From NCBI RefSeq assembly GCF_030717995.2, contig NZ_CP157744.1, forward strand, positions 181,924 to 245,923: a stretch of 64,000 nucleotides of DNA, given 5' to 3'. Source of the DNA: Methylomarinum sp. Ch1-1. GTDB taxonomy: Bacteria; Pseudomonadota; Gammaproteobacteria; Methylococcales; Methylomonadaceae. The notes beneath the pieces were generated by a model. It searched no databases. It was not told the origin of the DNA and saw only the letters and a list, made by a program, of their open reading frames with translations. A program made the position numbers and the translations under genes. Of the stretch, positions 26,590 to 35,879 are shown in pieces (within the stretch, counting starts at the first letter, position 1; each line of letters opens with the position of its first letter).

Positions 26590-27228
26590 CTACAGTTTGA
26601 AATTCGAAATATCGATTTTTCGAACAATTACCCCGTAAGGGTTTATTTGGGTGTCCGTTGATTGCATCAACACTTTTGCCAAAATCTCTTTGCCCGGCAA
26701 CGTGCCTTTAGATGACTCATAACTCATGATCATCGGTATTTCGACAAGCCATGAGTAAACCCCGGAAATGATCCCTTCATTCACGACGAGCGGCAATCCC
26801 GACAAGCTTGCTGAAACCGAAAGTTTTTTATTCTTTATAATCCCGGTAATTCCCTTATTGTCCATCGATTCGACCAGATCTTTCAGAGCTGCTTGATTGT
26901 AATATTTAGAAACGCCATCGAAATTCATTTCAATATTATAAAAATCCATTGTCAAAGTGTCTGTAACAACACGAGTGGCAAATTTAACAATTCCATTATT
27001 TGTTACATATGGCTCATGAAACGGAACCATTTTTTCTGTAAAAAGATTCTTTCTTTGCGCATAATAATCCGCTTCAGGTGTTAGAGCGTACTGAATAATA
27101 TTTATTAAAAATGAAAAAGAAAAAACATAAGACAATAGATATATATGTTTTTCCTTCTTTTCAATTCCTGCTTTATATTTTACAAGATCGCTTACGACCT
27201 TGTTAAGAGATACGCTATTATCATCCAT
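26590..27228 (-). CDS. dotI: DotI/IcmL-like inner-membrane protein, second copy
   Basis: 212 aa with a cytoplasmic N-terminus, one membrane segment (residues ~27-47, YLLSYVFSFSFLINIIQY) and a VirB8-like periplasmic domain. Family features include DYYAQRKN, PFHEPYVTNNGIVKFA and TMDFYNIEMNFDGVSKYY. It lies two bases downstream of a paralogue with the same layout, from which it has diverged considerably. Legionella has DotI and the shorter DotJ; this pair may be the equivalent, but both are full length here. It probably forms part of the inner-membrane platform. Confidence 0.75.
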   Translation of the reverse strand: MDDNSVSLNKVVSDLVKYKAGIEKKEKHIYLLSYVFSFSFLINIIQYALTPEADYYAQRKNLFTEKMVPFHEPYVTNNGIVKFATRVVTDTLTMDFYNIEMNFDGVSKYYNQAALKDLVESMDNKGITGIIKNKKLSVSASLSGLPLVVNEGIISGVYSWLVEIPMIMSYESSKGTLPGKEILAKVLMQSTDTQINPYGVIVRKIDISNFKL

Positions 27229-27230
27229 TA

Positions 27231-27911
27231 TTATTCGTATGAAAAAACTATTTGATTAACAAATACACCGTCTGGATTATTAATAATATTTCCACGTTTA
27301 ATCAATGCAGTTGCGTTTAGATCCTGACTGTTTGTCATTGCTTTCGATGAATGGTACTTAATAGAAAGCGAGAGACTTAATTTCCATGTAAAAACACCGT
27401 CGTCATCTTCGCCACTTGCTAAAATCGTCGGAGATTTTGTTAACTTTACTTTTGTTGAGAGCCCTTGTTTATCGATCATATCAATCACTCCCTGAGCCTT
27501 CATAGACTTAACCAAATCATAAAAAGCGCTATCGGAATATCTCCTACGAACCTTCATTAAGTCATTTTTATAATGAATATGATCTAAAGAAAGCGTTTCA
27601 ATAACAACTTGACTAAACCAATTGATTACAGACTCATTATTTAAATAAGGTTGATTTAAAGGAATCAAAGGAGTGATAGTCATATCTTCCTTTTGAGCAA
27701 AGTAAACAGGTTTTACTTCGTGCATAAACTGTATAGCGTTACCTGTTATTGATAATAATAAGCAAATGATAATAATCATCAATATTTTCGACACTTTAAA
27801 ATACTGTCTTTTATACCAATTTAATGAATTCATGACGGTAGTCAATCCATCAAATTCTGAATTGATAATGTTACCAATATTTTGATCTATATTTTCTTCA
27901 TTGCTGTTCAT
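27231..27911 (-). CDS. dotI: DotI/IcmL-like inner-membrane protein, first copy
   Basis: 226 aa. Membrane segment at residues ~40-62 (ILMIIIICLLLSITGNAI), then a VirB8-like periplasmic domain with VYFAQKEDM, PLNQPYLNNESVINWFS and LDHIHYKNDLMKVRRRYSD. The start overlaps the stop of the 455-aa gene (ATGA), so they are coupled. In R64 and Legionella this family sits before dotH; here it lies between dotN and dotO, an altered gene order. Confidence 0.75.
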   Translation of the reverse strand: MNSNEENIDQNIGNIINSEFDGLTTVMNSLNWYKRQYFKVSKILMIIIICLLLSITGNAIQFMHEVKPVYFAQKEDMTITPLIPLNQPYLNNESVINWFSQVVIETLSLDHIHYKNDLMKVRRRYSDSAFYDLVKSMKAQGVIDMIDKQGLSTKVKLTKSPTILASGEDDDGVFTWKLSLSLSIKYHSSKAMTNSQDLNATALIKRGNIINNPDGVFVNQIVFSYE

Positions 27912-29275
27912 AAAATTGTTTCCAAAACGTTTTTGTCAGTATCAAGCAATAATTCCGTATCACTTTTTAGCGTCATCCCAAGAAGAACATCAATTGGCTT
28001 TGTATAATCCAGATAGTCGGGGTTTTGTATGTTTAAAGCCGGAGGTATTAAACCTAGTTTTGCACAAATTCTACCAACCTCGTAATCGTCGAGATCCGTA
28101 AGAAAACCAATTTTTCCTTTTCCATAACCAACAACATGAACTCCGGCAGCCTGCAAACTAATCGCAGCATCTAAGCAGCTCATTAAATCTCGAGCCTTAT
28201 AAAAAGGCCTGGATGAATTGGCACTAAATTTTTCTTTAAGCACTTCTGGCCTGGGGGCCAATGTTTTTGCCGCCCCCACCCAAAAACTTTCCATAAAAAG
28301 CCCCAATGAAACTGATAAATCAGCAACATCTCCCAACTCTTTAATGGGTTCAATCAAATCTTTTATTTTCTGGTTTTCAATAAATCCTTTTGATACGTAA
28401 GCTTCTAAAATTTGCACGTTACCCAATTCTGAAAGCCACACTAGTTCATCCATCGTAACCCAGCGCCGCGAATCCTGTCCTGATCCAAAATTAATCAATC
28501 GACCAAGTGCTGGGTTTAATTCATTAACGACTATTCGTGCCAATACGCATCCTTCTTGTTCCCTCAACCAATTGACAATGCTCTCACTAGATACAGGCAG
28601 TGATTTTTTGCCGACCAACTTCCAATCACTACTGGGCATAAATGAATTCAGGATATTAATGGCGTGCTTCACCCGAGGAATAGCAACTTGAAATCTACGA
28701 TAACCACCGGAATAAATATCAGCATTTACTTCGCTTTGAATATAATGAACAGTCGATTCGGATAGCGCGTTTACCACCCTTCGAGGAACTATATCATCTG
28801 GCGGAGCTAATTCTTGTCGAACACCATAATCCAATGAAAAAGGAGGTGGCGTTTTTAGCCCCAGTCTATCCCAGCCAATCTTCATAACACGGCCAAAAAT
28901 CGTTGACATTGATTGAACCTGAGTTGGCCAATCATCTTCACGAACACCTAATACATTCATGATGCTATACGGCATCCAAGTAACGTTTGAATTCTCGATA
29001 GCCCGAGGCGAGATTTCCTTTGAGGTATATCGCAACGATAAATATTCTGAAGACCGATACCGACTGTGTGATTTAAAGCCGCAACGAAACATTAAATCTC
29101 TTTCAAGATTTAGCATAAAAACGACATCAGAAGGAAGATTTTCAGTTCCTCTAATGCGAAACGCCTTCCCTCCATTAATGGACGCCCAACCTGAATTATG
29201 CTGATAAGGATCCTCAAACCTTACACAGCCAAATTTCACATCATTCATGTGCGACGCTATTCCTCGCTTTTCCAT
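27908..29275 (-). CDS. Unknown protein of the dot operon, 455 aa
   Basis: Located between dotN and dotI with overlaps on both sides (19 bases with dotN, four with dotI), so it is certainly part of the T4SS operon. No signal peptide or membrane helix; soluble, mixed fold, with CGFKSHSRYRSSEYLSLRY near residue 55 and CVLARIVVNELNPALGR near 245. I do not recognise it from the Dot/Icm or IncI Tra sets. It might be a cytosolic accessory to DotN or DotO, or a system-specific adaptor. An alternative start is the Met at 29248. Confidence 0.6.
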   Translation of the reverse strand: MEKRGIASHMNDVKFGCVRFEDPYQHNSGWASINGGKAFRIRGTENLPSDVVFMLNLERDLMFRCGFKSHSRYRSSEYLSLRYTSKEISPRAIENSNVTWMPYSIMNVLGVREDDWPTQVQSMSTIFGRVMKIGWDRLGLKTPPPFSLDYGVRQELAPPDDIVPRRVVNALSESTVHYIQSEVNADIYSGGYRRFQVAIPRVKHAINILNSFMPSSDWKLVGKKSLPVSSESIVNWLREQEGCVLARIVVNELNPALGRLINFGSGQDSRRWVTMDELVWLSELGNVQILEAYVSKGFIENQKIKDLIEPIKELGDVADLSVSLGLFMESFWVGAAKTLAPRPEVLKEKFSANSSRPFYKARDLMSCLDAAISLQAAGVHVVGYGKGKIGFLTDLDDYEVGRICAKLGLIPPALNIQNPDYLDYTKPIDVLLGMTLKSDTELLLDTDKNVLETIL

Positions 29276-29973
29276 GTGCCAACTAAGTCATCCCATTGTG
29301 AATTCGGCGTCCAGGCGCCAGTTTTACTCCACCAATCAATAGCCTTTTGATGAGGAATTCCCGTCGGCAAAAGACGTAAACCTTGCAATATTAATCCGCG
29401 GGATTGATAGAGATCAGGATGTTTTTTATAGAGCTGAAATAAAGCTGCGCCGAGATTTTTCGGATCAATGACTTCTTCTCCGAATTTCTCGATTGCCTGA
29501 GTTGCCCGGGCTTGCAACCACATCAATAGCCGGACAGCGTAATCAGAATAAGCATTGTCATCCGACTGATGGGCTTGCACAAGTGCCAGATTGGCAAGTA
29601 AATTAATGTTCCCCTGCGACAGGTGAGGGAAATATATCACCTTCGCGCCTTTTTCTTGTCCGGCCAGCCCAATTGAAAAAACCTGGTGACAAAATGGACA
29701 TAACGTCACAAGATCTTTATTGACTTGTTTTGTCTGAGGGCCCCAATCATCTATATGGAATACATTTAAATAACCGGATGCCCTGTCACTATCATCAGAT
29801 GCCTTTTTAGGATCTCGCTCAGGCTTGCTTTTAAATCCGCAAGCCTGGCAAGAAAAGTTATCCCGGACCAATACCGAATATCTTTTTTGATCGTATTCGA
29901 TTTTCGCCGTTTCAGCACTTGAGCCCTGACCTGAGCGATCAGCTACGTTGACGCTGGGGACTAACTCAAACAT
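29257..29973 (-). CDS. dotN: DotN/IcmJ (TraT-like) protein
   Basis: 238 aa with a zinc-binding HNH-like core: CQACGFKSKPERDPK near residues 42-45, FHIDDWGPQT, then LCPFCHQVF near 90-95. DotN in Legionella has this HNH-like fold without nuclease activity and binds the DotL coupling complex. Gene position between dotP and dotO matches icmD-icmJ-icmB order, although two extra genes intervene before dotO here. AGGG lies nine bases before the ATG. Confidence 0.75.
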   Translation of the reverse strand: MFELVPSVNVADRSGQGSSAETAKIEYDQKRYSVLVRDNFSCQACGFKSKPERDPKKASDDSDRASGYLNVFHIDDWGPQTKQVNKDLVTLCPFCHQVFSIGLAGQEKGAKVIYFPHLSQGNINLLANLALVQAHQSDDNAYSDYAVRLLMWLQARATQAIEKFGEEVIDPKNLGAALFQLYKKHPDLYQSRGLILQGLRLLPTGIPHQKAIDWWSKTGAWTPNSQWDDLVGTWKSEE

Positions 29974-29976
29974 GAT

Positions 29977-30348
29977 TTACAGCCCTAAATCGCTTACTGC
30001 TTTTGTTGACTCGTCAGTACCGAATGCCGTTAGTGAAACCGACCCGATGAGCGCAAATATTGACATCAATGCAACACCGACCAAAATTGCCACCACAAAA
30101 GGGCCGATTGATTGCTGGGTTTTTTTTGCATTCATTAACCCAATCCCGCCCCCGATCACCGCGACAAGACCAATAAAAAAGGCAAATTGTTTCGCGCCGA
30201 CAGACAGGCCTTTCGCTGCCTCTCCAGCATTAGTTCCTATTTGACCGATTTTGACTGCAGCCTCGGCATGCTCAACGAAAAAAAACGTCATAATTAACAT
30301 GCTCAGCGTATAACTCAAGAATTTTACAACCTTATCTTTTTTTGCCAT
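29977..30348 (-). CDS. dotP: DotP/IcmD (TraR-like) small membrane protein
   Basis: 123 aa with an N-terminal signal-anchor (VVKFLSYTLSMLIMTFFF), then two hydrophobic segments, FFIGLVAVIGGGIGLMNA and VVAILVGVALMSIFALIG. Size and pattern match IcmD. The start has GGAG seven bases upstream. A TGCGGTAATGT sequence about 60 bases upstream may be an internal promoter. Confidence 0.75.
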   Translation of the reverse strand: MAKKDKVVKFLSYTLSMLIMTFFFVEHAEAAVKIGQIGTNAGEAAKGLSVGAKQFAFFIGLVAVIGGGIGLMNAKKTQQSIGPFVVAILVGVALMSIFALIGSVSLTAFGTDESTKAVSDLGL

Positions 30349-30424
30349 TTTTTAGCTCCAAATTAAAAAAATAAAACACAATGAATAATTTTTAGTTTAC
30401 ATACATTACCGCATCTTGTTAACA

Positions 30425-30961
30425 TCAAGAACCTACTATTTTTGATAAAATATTTTCTATATCGCCCCCTAAGGACACCCCTATAACACCAAGTAATTTT
30501 GTGAAGTTTACTGCAGCGATCCCACCTATTAAATGTGTCACTGCAGGCGCAAATAAACGACTGTCCCCTCCTGATTTTCCAAGCAAATTCAATCCTCTGA
30601 TTACGCCCACCAACCCTGTAAGCATAATTATGAGCATTCCAACTGTAATGTAGACCCCTTCAGGAGTATCGGAACTTGGAGGCGTATAGGATAAACCGTG
30701 AACAGAATCTTCTAAGAAGATCGTCTGACTTAACACATCCATGAATGGAATGAGGCTAAGCAATAAGGACCCACTTATCACCAGAGCAAATGACTTACCA
30801 TATTCCCCACCACGATGCATCGATTGGTTTTTTGGTATCGCCGAAATCACCCCAGATACAACCATCACAAGACCTGTAAAATACCCAATATAAGTTATTG
30901 GGTCCCACCAGGCCTGGAGCTGAGGAATTAGGTTTTCTAATATCTTCGCGCTATCACCCAT
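30425..30961 (-). CDS. dotE: DotE/IcmC (TraQ-like) membrane protein
   Basis: 178 aa with four hydrophobic segments: ITYIGYFTGLVMVVSGVISA, ALVISGSLLLSLI, GVYITVGMLIIMLTGLVGVI and the C-terminal HLIGGIAAVNFTKLLGVIG. This is the IcmC/TraQ layout and gene position. A strong ribosome site, AGGAGGAGGGG, precedes the ATG, 12 bases after the dotF stop. Confidence 0.75.
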   Translation of the reverse strand: MGDSAKILENLIPQLQAWWDPITYIGYFTGLVMVVSGVISAIPKNQSMHRGGEYGKSFALVISGSLLLSLIPFMDVLSQTIFLEDSVHGLSYTPPSSDTPEGVYITVGMLIIMLTGLVGVIRGLNLLGKSGGDSRLFAPAVTHLIGGIAAVNFTKLLGVIGVSLGGDIENILSKIVGS

Positions 30962-30973
30962 TTTCCCCTCCTC

Positions 30974-32098
30974 CTATTGATAGCGGATAATACCTTGCGA
31001 GGTGTACACAAGATTTTTTTGGATATCTATCGAATTAATTGTCGCCCCTTCAAATGAATCACCAACACTCAAAACCTTGACCTCGCTGGTGCTATTGTGC
31101 GATATAACAATGGAGTCGGCTGTTATGCCAACGGTATTCCATTGTTTAAAGACATTCCTGAATTGCTTATCTTTCGCGGCAGCTTGCTTACTATTGACGA
31201 CCTTTTTTCTTTTTAGGCTTTTAAGCTTTCTTTTTAGCTTGGCCAAACGATCTGACAAAGCCTGGTTTTCTGATTTCAAATCGCTAGCTTTGCTTTCCGC
31301 GAATTTTTGAGCGGCTTTCGCCCCTTTTAATTCGTCACGCAATGATTCAGTCGCTTTTTCCATTTGAGCCAATTGCTCCCCAGCTTTTGTTAACTGAATA
31401 TCTTTCTCTTTTAATGTCGCTTCGGCAGAGGCTGCAGCCTTGCTAAGTCCTTGCTGTTGAACTAATAATTGATGCGCCTGACCTAATTCTTGCTGCAAGA
31501 CCTCAATTTTGTGGGTTTGTGCGCTAATAGTTAGGTTGTATTGATTCAGAACATCAAGAAATTGTTGGCCAGTTAATAAAGAAGACCTTGACGAAGCTTC
31601 ATTCTCTACATGTTGCCTCGGCTGTTCAGCGTCACTTTCAATCTTGTCGCCTTGGCGAGACCGCTCAACAACTGAATTCACACGCTCGATTGGTTCATCG
31701 TTTTGAATAGTCATTTCTGACGAGGCAGCGTTTTTTTCGTCGACCAACTTTGTCACTAGTTGATCACCGGATAAAACCCTATATTCGTTAACATTTGCAT
31801 TAACTGGCTGAGCTAATGATTGATCTTGCTCCTGCACGGAAGGAGCGGATTGCGCCTTTGCAAACCCAAAATAAGTGAACAAGAGCACAACAGCCATAAT
31901 TAACGCAAACAAAAAACCGTTGATGACCTTGCATCGTTTGCATGATAGCTGTTTCGATTCCCGATCAGAACCCTGTATGGCGTTAGGTTTACCTGATGTA
32001 TCATGACGGATCAGGAAATTTACACTAACTACAGCTTTTTTTTTGTTATCAGCGCTAAAGATAGGCTCATCTACAGCGGCGTTAAATTGTTGATTCAT
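30974..32098 (-). CDS. dotF: DotF/IcmG (TraP-like) inner-membrane protein
   Basis: 374 aa: a cytoplasmic ~55 residues, one membrane segment (FLFALIMAVVLLFTYFGFA, ~58-78), then a long coiled coil (~180-300, with many Glu/Gln/Lys heptads) and a small beta-rich C-terminal domain (VLSVGDSFEGATINSID). This is the IcmG/DotF layout. A pair of cysteines (CKRCK) lies just before the membrane segment. Its upstream region has TGTTGTAATAT, the shared promoter type, at about 32165-32175. Confidence 0.7.
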   Translation of the reverse strand: MNQQFNAAVDEPIFSADNKKKAVVSVNFLIRHDTSGKPNAIQGSDRESKQLSCKRCKVINGFLFALIMAVVLLFTYFGFAKAQSAPSVQEQDQSLAQPVNANVNEYRVLSGDQLVTKLVDEKNAASSEMTIQNDEPIERVNSVVERSRQGDKIESDAEQPRQHVENEASSRSSLLTGQQFLDVLNQYNLTISAQTHKIEVLQQELGQAHQLLVQQQGLSKAAASAEATLKEKDIQLTKAGEQLAQMEKATESLRDELKGAKAAQKFAESKASDLKSENQALSDRLAKLKRKLKSLKRKKVVNSKQAAAKDKQFRNVFKQWNTVGITADSIVISHNSTSEVKVLSVGDSFEGATINSIDIQKNLVYTSQGIIRYQ

Positions 32099-32176
32099 TT
32101 TTATTAATCCGGTCTGTATCTCTGCATAAATCCATTCTATTAACTGGGTATATCTTTAATATATATATTACAACAT

Positions 32177-33352
32177 TTATTTAATAATAAGAATACCTAC
32201 TGGTTCACCTTTTTTATGAGTAGGAAAAGCTTCAACAGTTGGCGGCCGATCAAACTTTTTGGCCATAATATCACCCAATCGCTCAGCAACCTTTCCGCCA
32301 GCAATAATGCTTTTCTCCGCTAATGAATACTGCGGAAATGTCGTTACTGCTGAGGCGTTTGTCAAAGAAGACCCCGCTGTGGTAATCGTTGAAACGCCAC
32401 TGTTTTGCGTGGCATCAGCAAACCCTTCTAAAAAACTCGCGGCCACTAACCCGCCCCATCGCTCTAAATAATGATTATCAACAGCATCAGCTATATAAGC
32501 CTCGGGAACCGCTGGATTAATGGCGTATGCTTTTATGGCATAAGTTTCACCATTAGGTGTAGTTATGGATGTGTACTCCACAACCAGCGATTCACCTCTG
32601 CGCTCAAACCCTCCAATAACCTTGGATCCTTTAAAGGGGCCTGCAATAACTGTCGACAAAACTGGCCCCGGCTTATCTGAATTTAAATGTAAATCAAGTG
32701 TTGACAGCAGGATGTCGCCAGGCTTGAACGGTGATGATTTCAATGGATTTTTAATATCACTGAAATCACTCGCACCTTTGTCTTTATCTGTTACTTTGCC
32801 TTCTTTATTATCATTTGCAAGATAGACAATCGATTTTTGCGGCCCATATTGCCAAAAGCTCGATAATTCAGACAATTGATCGGTCATTGCATTAGTTAAA
32901 TTGATCAACTCAAGATTTGGCTTTGGGTCGGGCTGTTTTTCATTGGGATCGGTCTGAACCGTTTTGTACTCTCCTTTCTCTTCCTTTGCTTCATCTTGGG
33001 GTGCTGGCTTATTTTCTTCTTCAATACTGATGACTTGCTTTTGAGCAGTCTTTCCAATTACAGCCGGTATGAAGGTCTCCCCTTTTTTTCTCGCTACTTC
33101 GGCGTTTTGTTCAGCATCCTCCAATAATTTTTGATTGAATTCCTCAGACCCTTCTCCACCGACAGTCACATCATTTTCAATAGGTGCGGGCGCATCAATC
33201 TTTACGCTGCTTTTCTCTTGGCCTTGCCCTTCTTTATTGAATGAGAATATACCAACTACGCCGATAATTAATGCCAAAAATGCTGCTATAGACATCATTA
33301 TCGTCCACTTACCACTCGCTCTAACTCTTTTTTTGTTTTGTGCGTCGGCCAT
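32177..33352 (-). CDS. dotG: DotG/IcmE (TraO-like) VirB10-family channel protein
   Basis: 391 aa: one N-terminal membrane segment (WTIMMSIAAFLALIIGVVG), a charged Pro/Glu linker and a C-terminal VirB10/TrbI-type domain with GDILLSTLDLHLNSDKPG, VIAGPFKGSKVIGGF and YAIKAYAINP. The C-terminus ends in PVGILIIK. The length is near that of TraO and much shorter than Legionella DotG, which has an added repeat region. The protein spans inner and outer membranes in the core complex with DotH, DotC and DotD. Confidence 0.85.
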   Translation of the reverse strand: MADAQNKKRVRASGKWTIMMSIAAFLALIIGVVGIFSFNKEGQGQEKSSVKIDAPAPIENDVTVGGEGSEEFNQKLLEDAEQNAEVARKKGETFIPAVIGKTAQKQVISIEEENKPAPQDEAKEEKGEYKTVQTDPNEKQPDPKPNLELINLTNAMTDQLSELSSFWQYGPQKSIVYLANDNKEGKVTDKDKGASDFSDIKNPLKSSPFKPGDILLSTLDLHLNSDKPGPVLSTVIAGPFKGSKVIGGFERRGESLVVEYTSITTPNGETYAIKAYAINPAVPEAYIADAVDNHYLERWGGLVAASFLEGFADATQNSGVSTITTAGSSLTNASAVTTFPQYSLAEKSIIAGGKVAERLGDIMAKKFDRPPTVEAFPTHKKGEPVGILIIK

Positions 33353-33354
33353 AT

Positions 33355-34299
33355 TTATTCTCCAATAGCAAAGGTTTTCTGAGCCCCATCAATCAATAAA
33401 ACGACTGCAGGTGTAACAGGAATTTCATACACATTAATATTGTGCCCCCTTACTATATTGCTTCGGTCCGGCCACAATAATTTATTTGGTGTACGAACAT
33501 AACGCTTTTGTTGATAATTCCAAATTGTCGCGTAATGACCTGCGCTCGATTTTGCAAGCAGAGCGCCCTCTGGTGGCACGCCATCCAAAAATCCTGACAT
33601 GAGTGAATCGGTAGGAGATTGTGTTGGCTCAGAAAACACCGGAATCTCAGCGTTGGGACCGCGCTCATTTATTCGATATGTCGTAAGTGCATCCGCAATT
33701 GTTTTCTTTTTTGATAAATCTACATCCGCACTCAACTCAATAATAATTGGTGCGTCATTATCTTTTAAGGTAACCACAATATTACTATTGACGTGATTAG
33801 CCAATGGGTTGACTGTGATTAAATTACCTGGCATCAAGTCTTTAGGCTTATCCACATTAAACCATGATGGATTGCCCGGTGTTACATGACTGATAGGCCA
33901 AGGCGCTCCGGTAGAATCAACAAAAACTACTGTTGAAGTATATCCGGGCATCAATCGAAGTAATGTTGTTTTTTCACCTGGCCGCAATGTAATGTTGCGA
34001 GACTCTGAAACTAATTTCGGCTTTGAATAGGAGCGAATTGCTTCCTGCGTTTTGTCAAAGTCTTTCTTAAAATCTTTTACCTGATCAGGATTCAACAGCA
34101 AGACACTTTGCTTTGACTTTTGAAAAGCCATTTCAGCCAAAAGTTTTTGCCTGTCTTTCTCAAGCTGAATTTCGGCTTTCGCTTGTTCAGCCGCCTGCTT
34201 GGCGATAACCTCGACTGCATTCTCATCCGCATGCACTGAACCACTTTGCCACTCTAACAAAACAAGCAAAATTATCGACATTGATTTAATAAGCTTCAC
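33355..34299 (-). CDS. dotH: DotH/IcmK (TraN-like) core-complex protein
   Basis: 314 aa with an N-terminal signal peptide (MSIILLVLLEWQSGSVHA). The C-terminal half has ALLAKSSAGHYATIW, NKLLWPDRSN and TPAVVLLIDG, fitting the VirB9-like beta-domain of DotH. It is exported to the outer-membrane ring. The start codon is GTG, three bases separate its stop from dotG's start, and TGTGTAATAT lies about 30 bases upstream. Confidence 0.8.
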   Translation of the reverse strand: MKLIKSMSIILLVLLEWQSGSVHADENAVEVIAKQAAEQAKAEIQLEKDRQKLLAEMAFQKSKQSVLLLNPDQVKDFKKDFDKTQEAIRSYSKPKLVSESRNITLRPGEKTTLLRLMPGYTSTVVFVDSTGAPWPISHVTPGNPSWFNVDKPKDLMPGNLITVNPLANHVNSNIVVTLKDNDAPIIIELSADVDLSKKKTIADALTTYRINERGPNAEIPVFSEPTQSPTDSLMSGFLDGVPPEGALLAKSSAGHYATIWNYQQKRYVRTPNKLLWPDRSNIVRGHNINVYEIPVTPAVVLLIDGAQKTFAIGE

Positions 34300-34376
34300 T
34301 TTATTATCCAGTTTAATTTATACATATTACACAATAATTGAATTTTACTATCAAAACGCTATTTTGTTAATTACAG

Positions 34377-35075
34377 CTAATTTAATAGCTTTCTGGCTCG
34401 CTTTAGATATTGAACCCCAACTTCTTTTGTAGCCAATTCACTTTCCTCTGATTCTGGCAAGTGCCTTTCCTCGAACGCCGGCAAATTTTTTCCATTTCGC
34501 ATATCCAGCAACAAAGCATCGTAGTGCTTTTTAAATACTGGAAACACCTCTTTTTGAGTCCCTCCCTTGATGTCGAACCAGCCAGTTAATCTTGCTGCTG
34601 CTAGAACGATCGGATGCTGCCATTGATGTTCCTTTACCCTATAAGCATTCTTACATGCCTCTTGATATGCGTCCTCAGCACTCGGAATACCTTTTTCGCG
34701 CAAGGCGCATTTTTGACAAATATCGATAAACTCAGCAATTGTCGGGACAAAAGTATTTCGGGACTTCCTCAAATGAAAAAAAGCCTTTTGAATAATGTTC
34801 CAATCCATTAATTGCTCATTGCGCAATTCTAGAAATAAGTTTTTGCGATATTCTTTTTCTATATTTGCGTTTGGCCAAGCATGCTTCCAAGCTGGAACAA
34901 TAGCTTTCATAGTGTCGGTAATTCTTAGCATAAATTCCTCGATGCTAGCATCTTGTTTTTTTTGCTGTTCGTGATTCGATTCTATCGCCTGGGAAGGCTG
35001 ATGCCTGACAAGTTGTTTGGCCGCGTCCTGAACGATTTTATTAACTGAACTCATACCAGATTCCTTATTACTCAT
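34377..35075 (-). CDS. Replication protein P-like helicase-loader partner
   Basis: 232 aa. The central region resembles phage lambda P-family proteins: PAWKHAWPNAN, then NTFVPTIAEFIDIC, GIPSAEDAYQEACKNAY, HPIVLAAARLTGWFD and FPVFKKHYDALLLDMRNGK. This is the order of conserved patches I associate with the family (WxxAWP, PFxPSxGEF, LPxxxEAY, WxHPAV, FxxxYxxL). P proteins bring the replicative helicase to the origin. It follows the O-like gene by 25 bases and precedes dotH, so replication and transfer genes share the strand. Confidence 0.65.
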   Translation of the reverse strand: MSNKESGMSSVNKIVQDAAKQLVRHQPSQAIESNHEQQKKQDASIEEFMLRITDTMKAIVPAWKHAWPNANIEKEYRKNLFLELRNEQLMDWNIIQKAFFHLRKSRNTFVPTIAEFIDICQKCALREKGIPSAEDAYQEACKNAYRVKEHQWQHPIVLAAARLTGWFDIKGGTQKEVFPVFKKHYDALLLDMRNGKNLPAFEERHLPESEESELATKEVGVQYLKRARKLLN

Positions 35076-35100
35076 AAATTATGCTCTCTTGATCTGCGCG

Positions 35101-35808
35101 CTAGTTTTCTGACTGAACCAAACCTAATTCTTTCTTAAGATTGTCGTTATCTGGCTCGACTACTAAACCTAAAAACACATCATTTCTCAACTCGTCCATC
35201 CATCCGCGATCACATTGTCGAGGGATGCTGGAGGAACCACTAAAGTCACTATTGTTATGTTTTTTTACCAGCATTGCTTTTAGATAAGCTGGAATTGCTT
35301 CGCGTGTTTTGTATTGCGTTTCATCCCGAAGATACCACTCCTTCAGTTTTTCTAACTCATTTTCAATATCTATGGAGGGATATAATTCCTGCCATTTGTT
35401 ACAGAGAGTCCTCGTAACCACAAAAACTGGGTTGCCAACCCCTGTCACTGGAAAATCAATAACCTTCTCGTGCAATATTTGATCTTCTACCTTGTTAAGC
35501 CATCTTCGTATTGTTCGCCCCATTGTGAATTTGTCACGAGATTTTGTTTCTGGGTACATCAACCACTTTTTGATTTGTTTCAACTCGTTCGTAATATGAA
35601 CGGCCGGGTACTGTTTTCTGAGTTCGGATAGATTCCGTGATGAAACTACAAAATAGCTAGGCTCCCCATCGGCCATGACCGAAAGCATAATGTCGCCTCG
35701 CATTGCAAATGACTCGCCACCACCTTCCATAACAATCCCGTCGATTGGCAACAATTTGATTTGGTCAGCACACTCCTCCTCTGCTTGTTTAGATTGCTGC
35801 ACAACCAT
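35101..35808 (-). CDS. Replication protein O/DnaT-like protein with two tandem modules
   Basis: 235 aa. Two similar segments occur: RKQYPAVHITNELKQIKKWL (about residues 68-90) and KWQELYPSIDIENELEKLKEW (about 140-160), each followed by a basic helix (MGRTIRRWLNK, REAIPAYLKAML). This W/YP-x-[IV]D-x-x-EL pattern is typical of the C-terminal module of phage O-like replication initiators and DnaT-like primosome proteins, where it contacts single-stranded DNA or helicase. The duplication is unusual. GGGGG lies seven bases before the ATG. Together with the P-like gene downstream, it suggests theta initiation by an O/P-type mechanism. Confidence 0.55.
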   Translation of the reverse strand: MVVQQSKQAEEECADQIKLLPIDGIVMEGGGESFAMRGDIMLSVMADGEPSYFVVSSRNLSELRKQYPAVHITNELKQIKKWLMYPETKSRDKFTMGRTIRRWLNKVEDQILHEKVIDFPVTGVGNPVFVVTRTLCNKWQELYPSIDIENELEKLKEWYLRDETQYKTREAIPAYLKAMLVKKHNNSDFSGSSSIPRQCDRGWMDELRNDVFLGLVVEPDNDNLKKELGLVQSEN

Positions 35809-35879
35809 ATTGAAACCCCCTATAAAATTTCATCGAGTTCAGATGTCTTATTTATTTTTCTGGTCAAAACTGCGATCAA

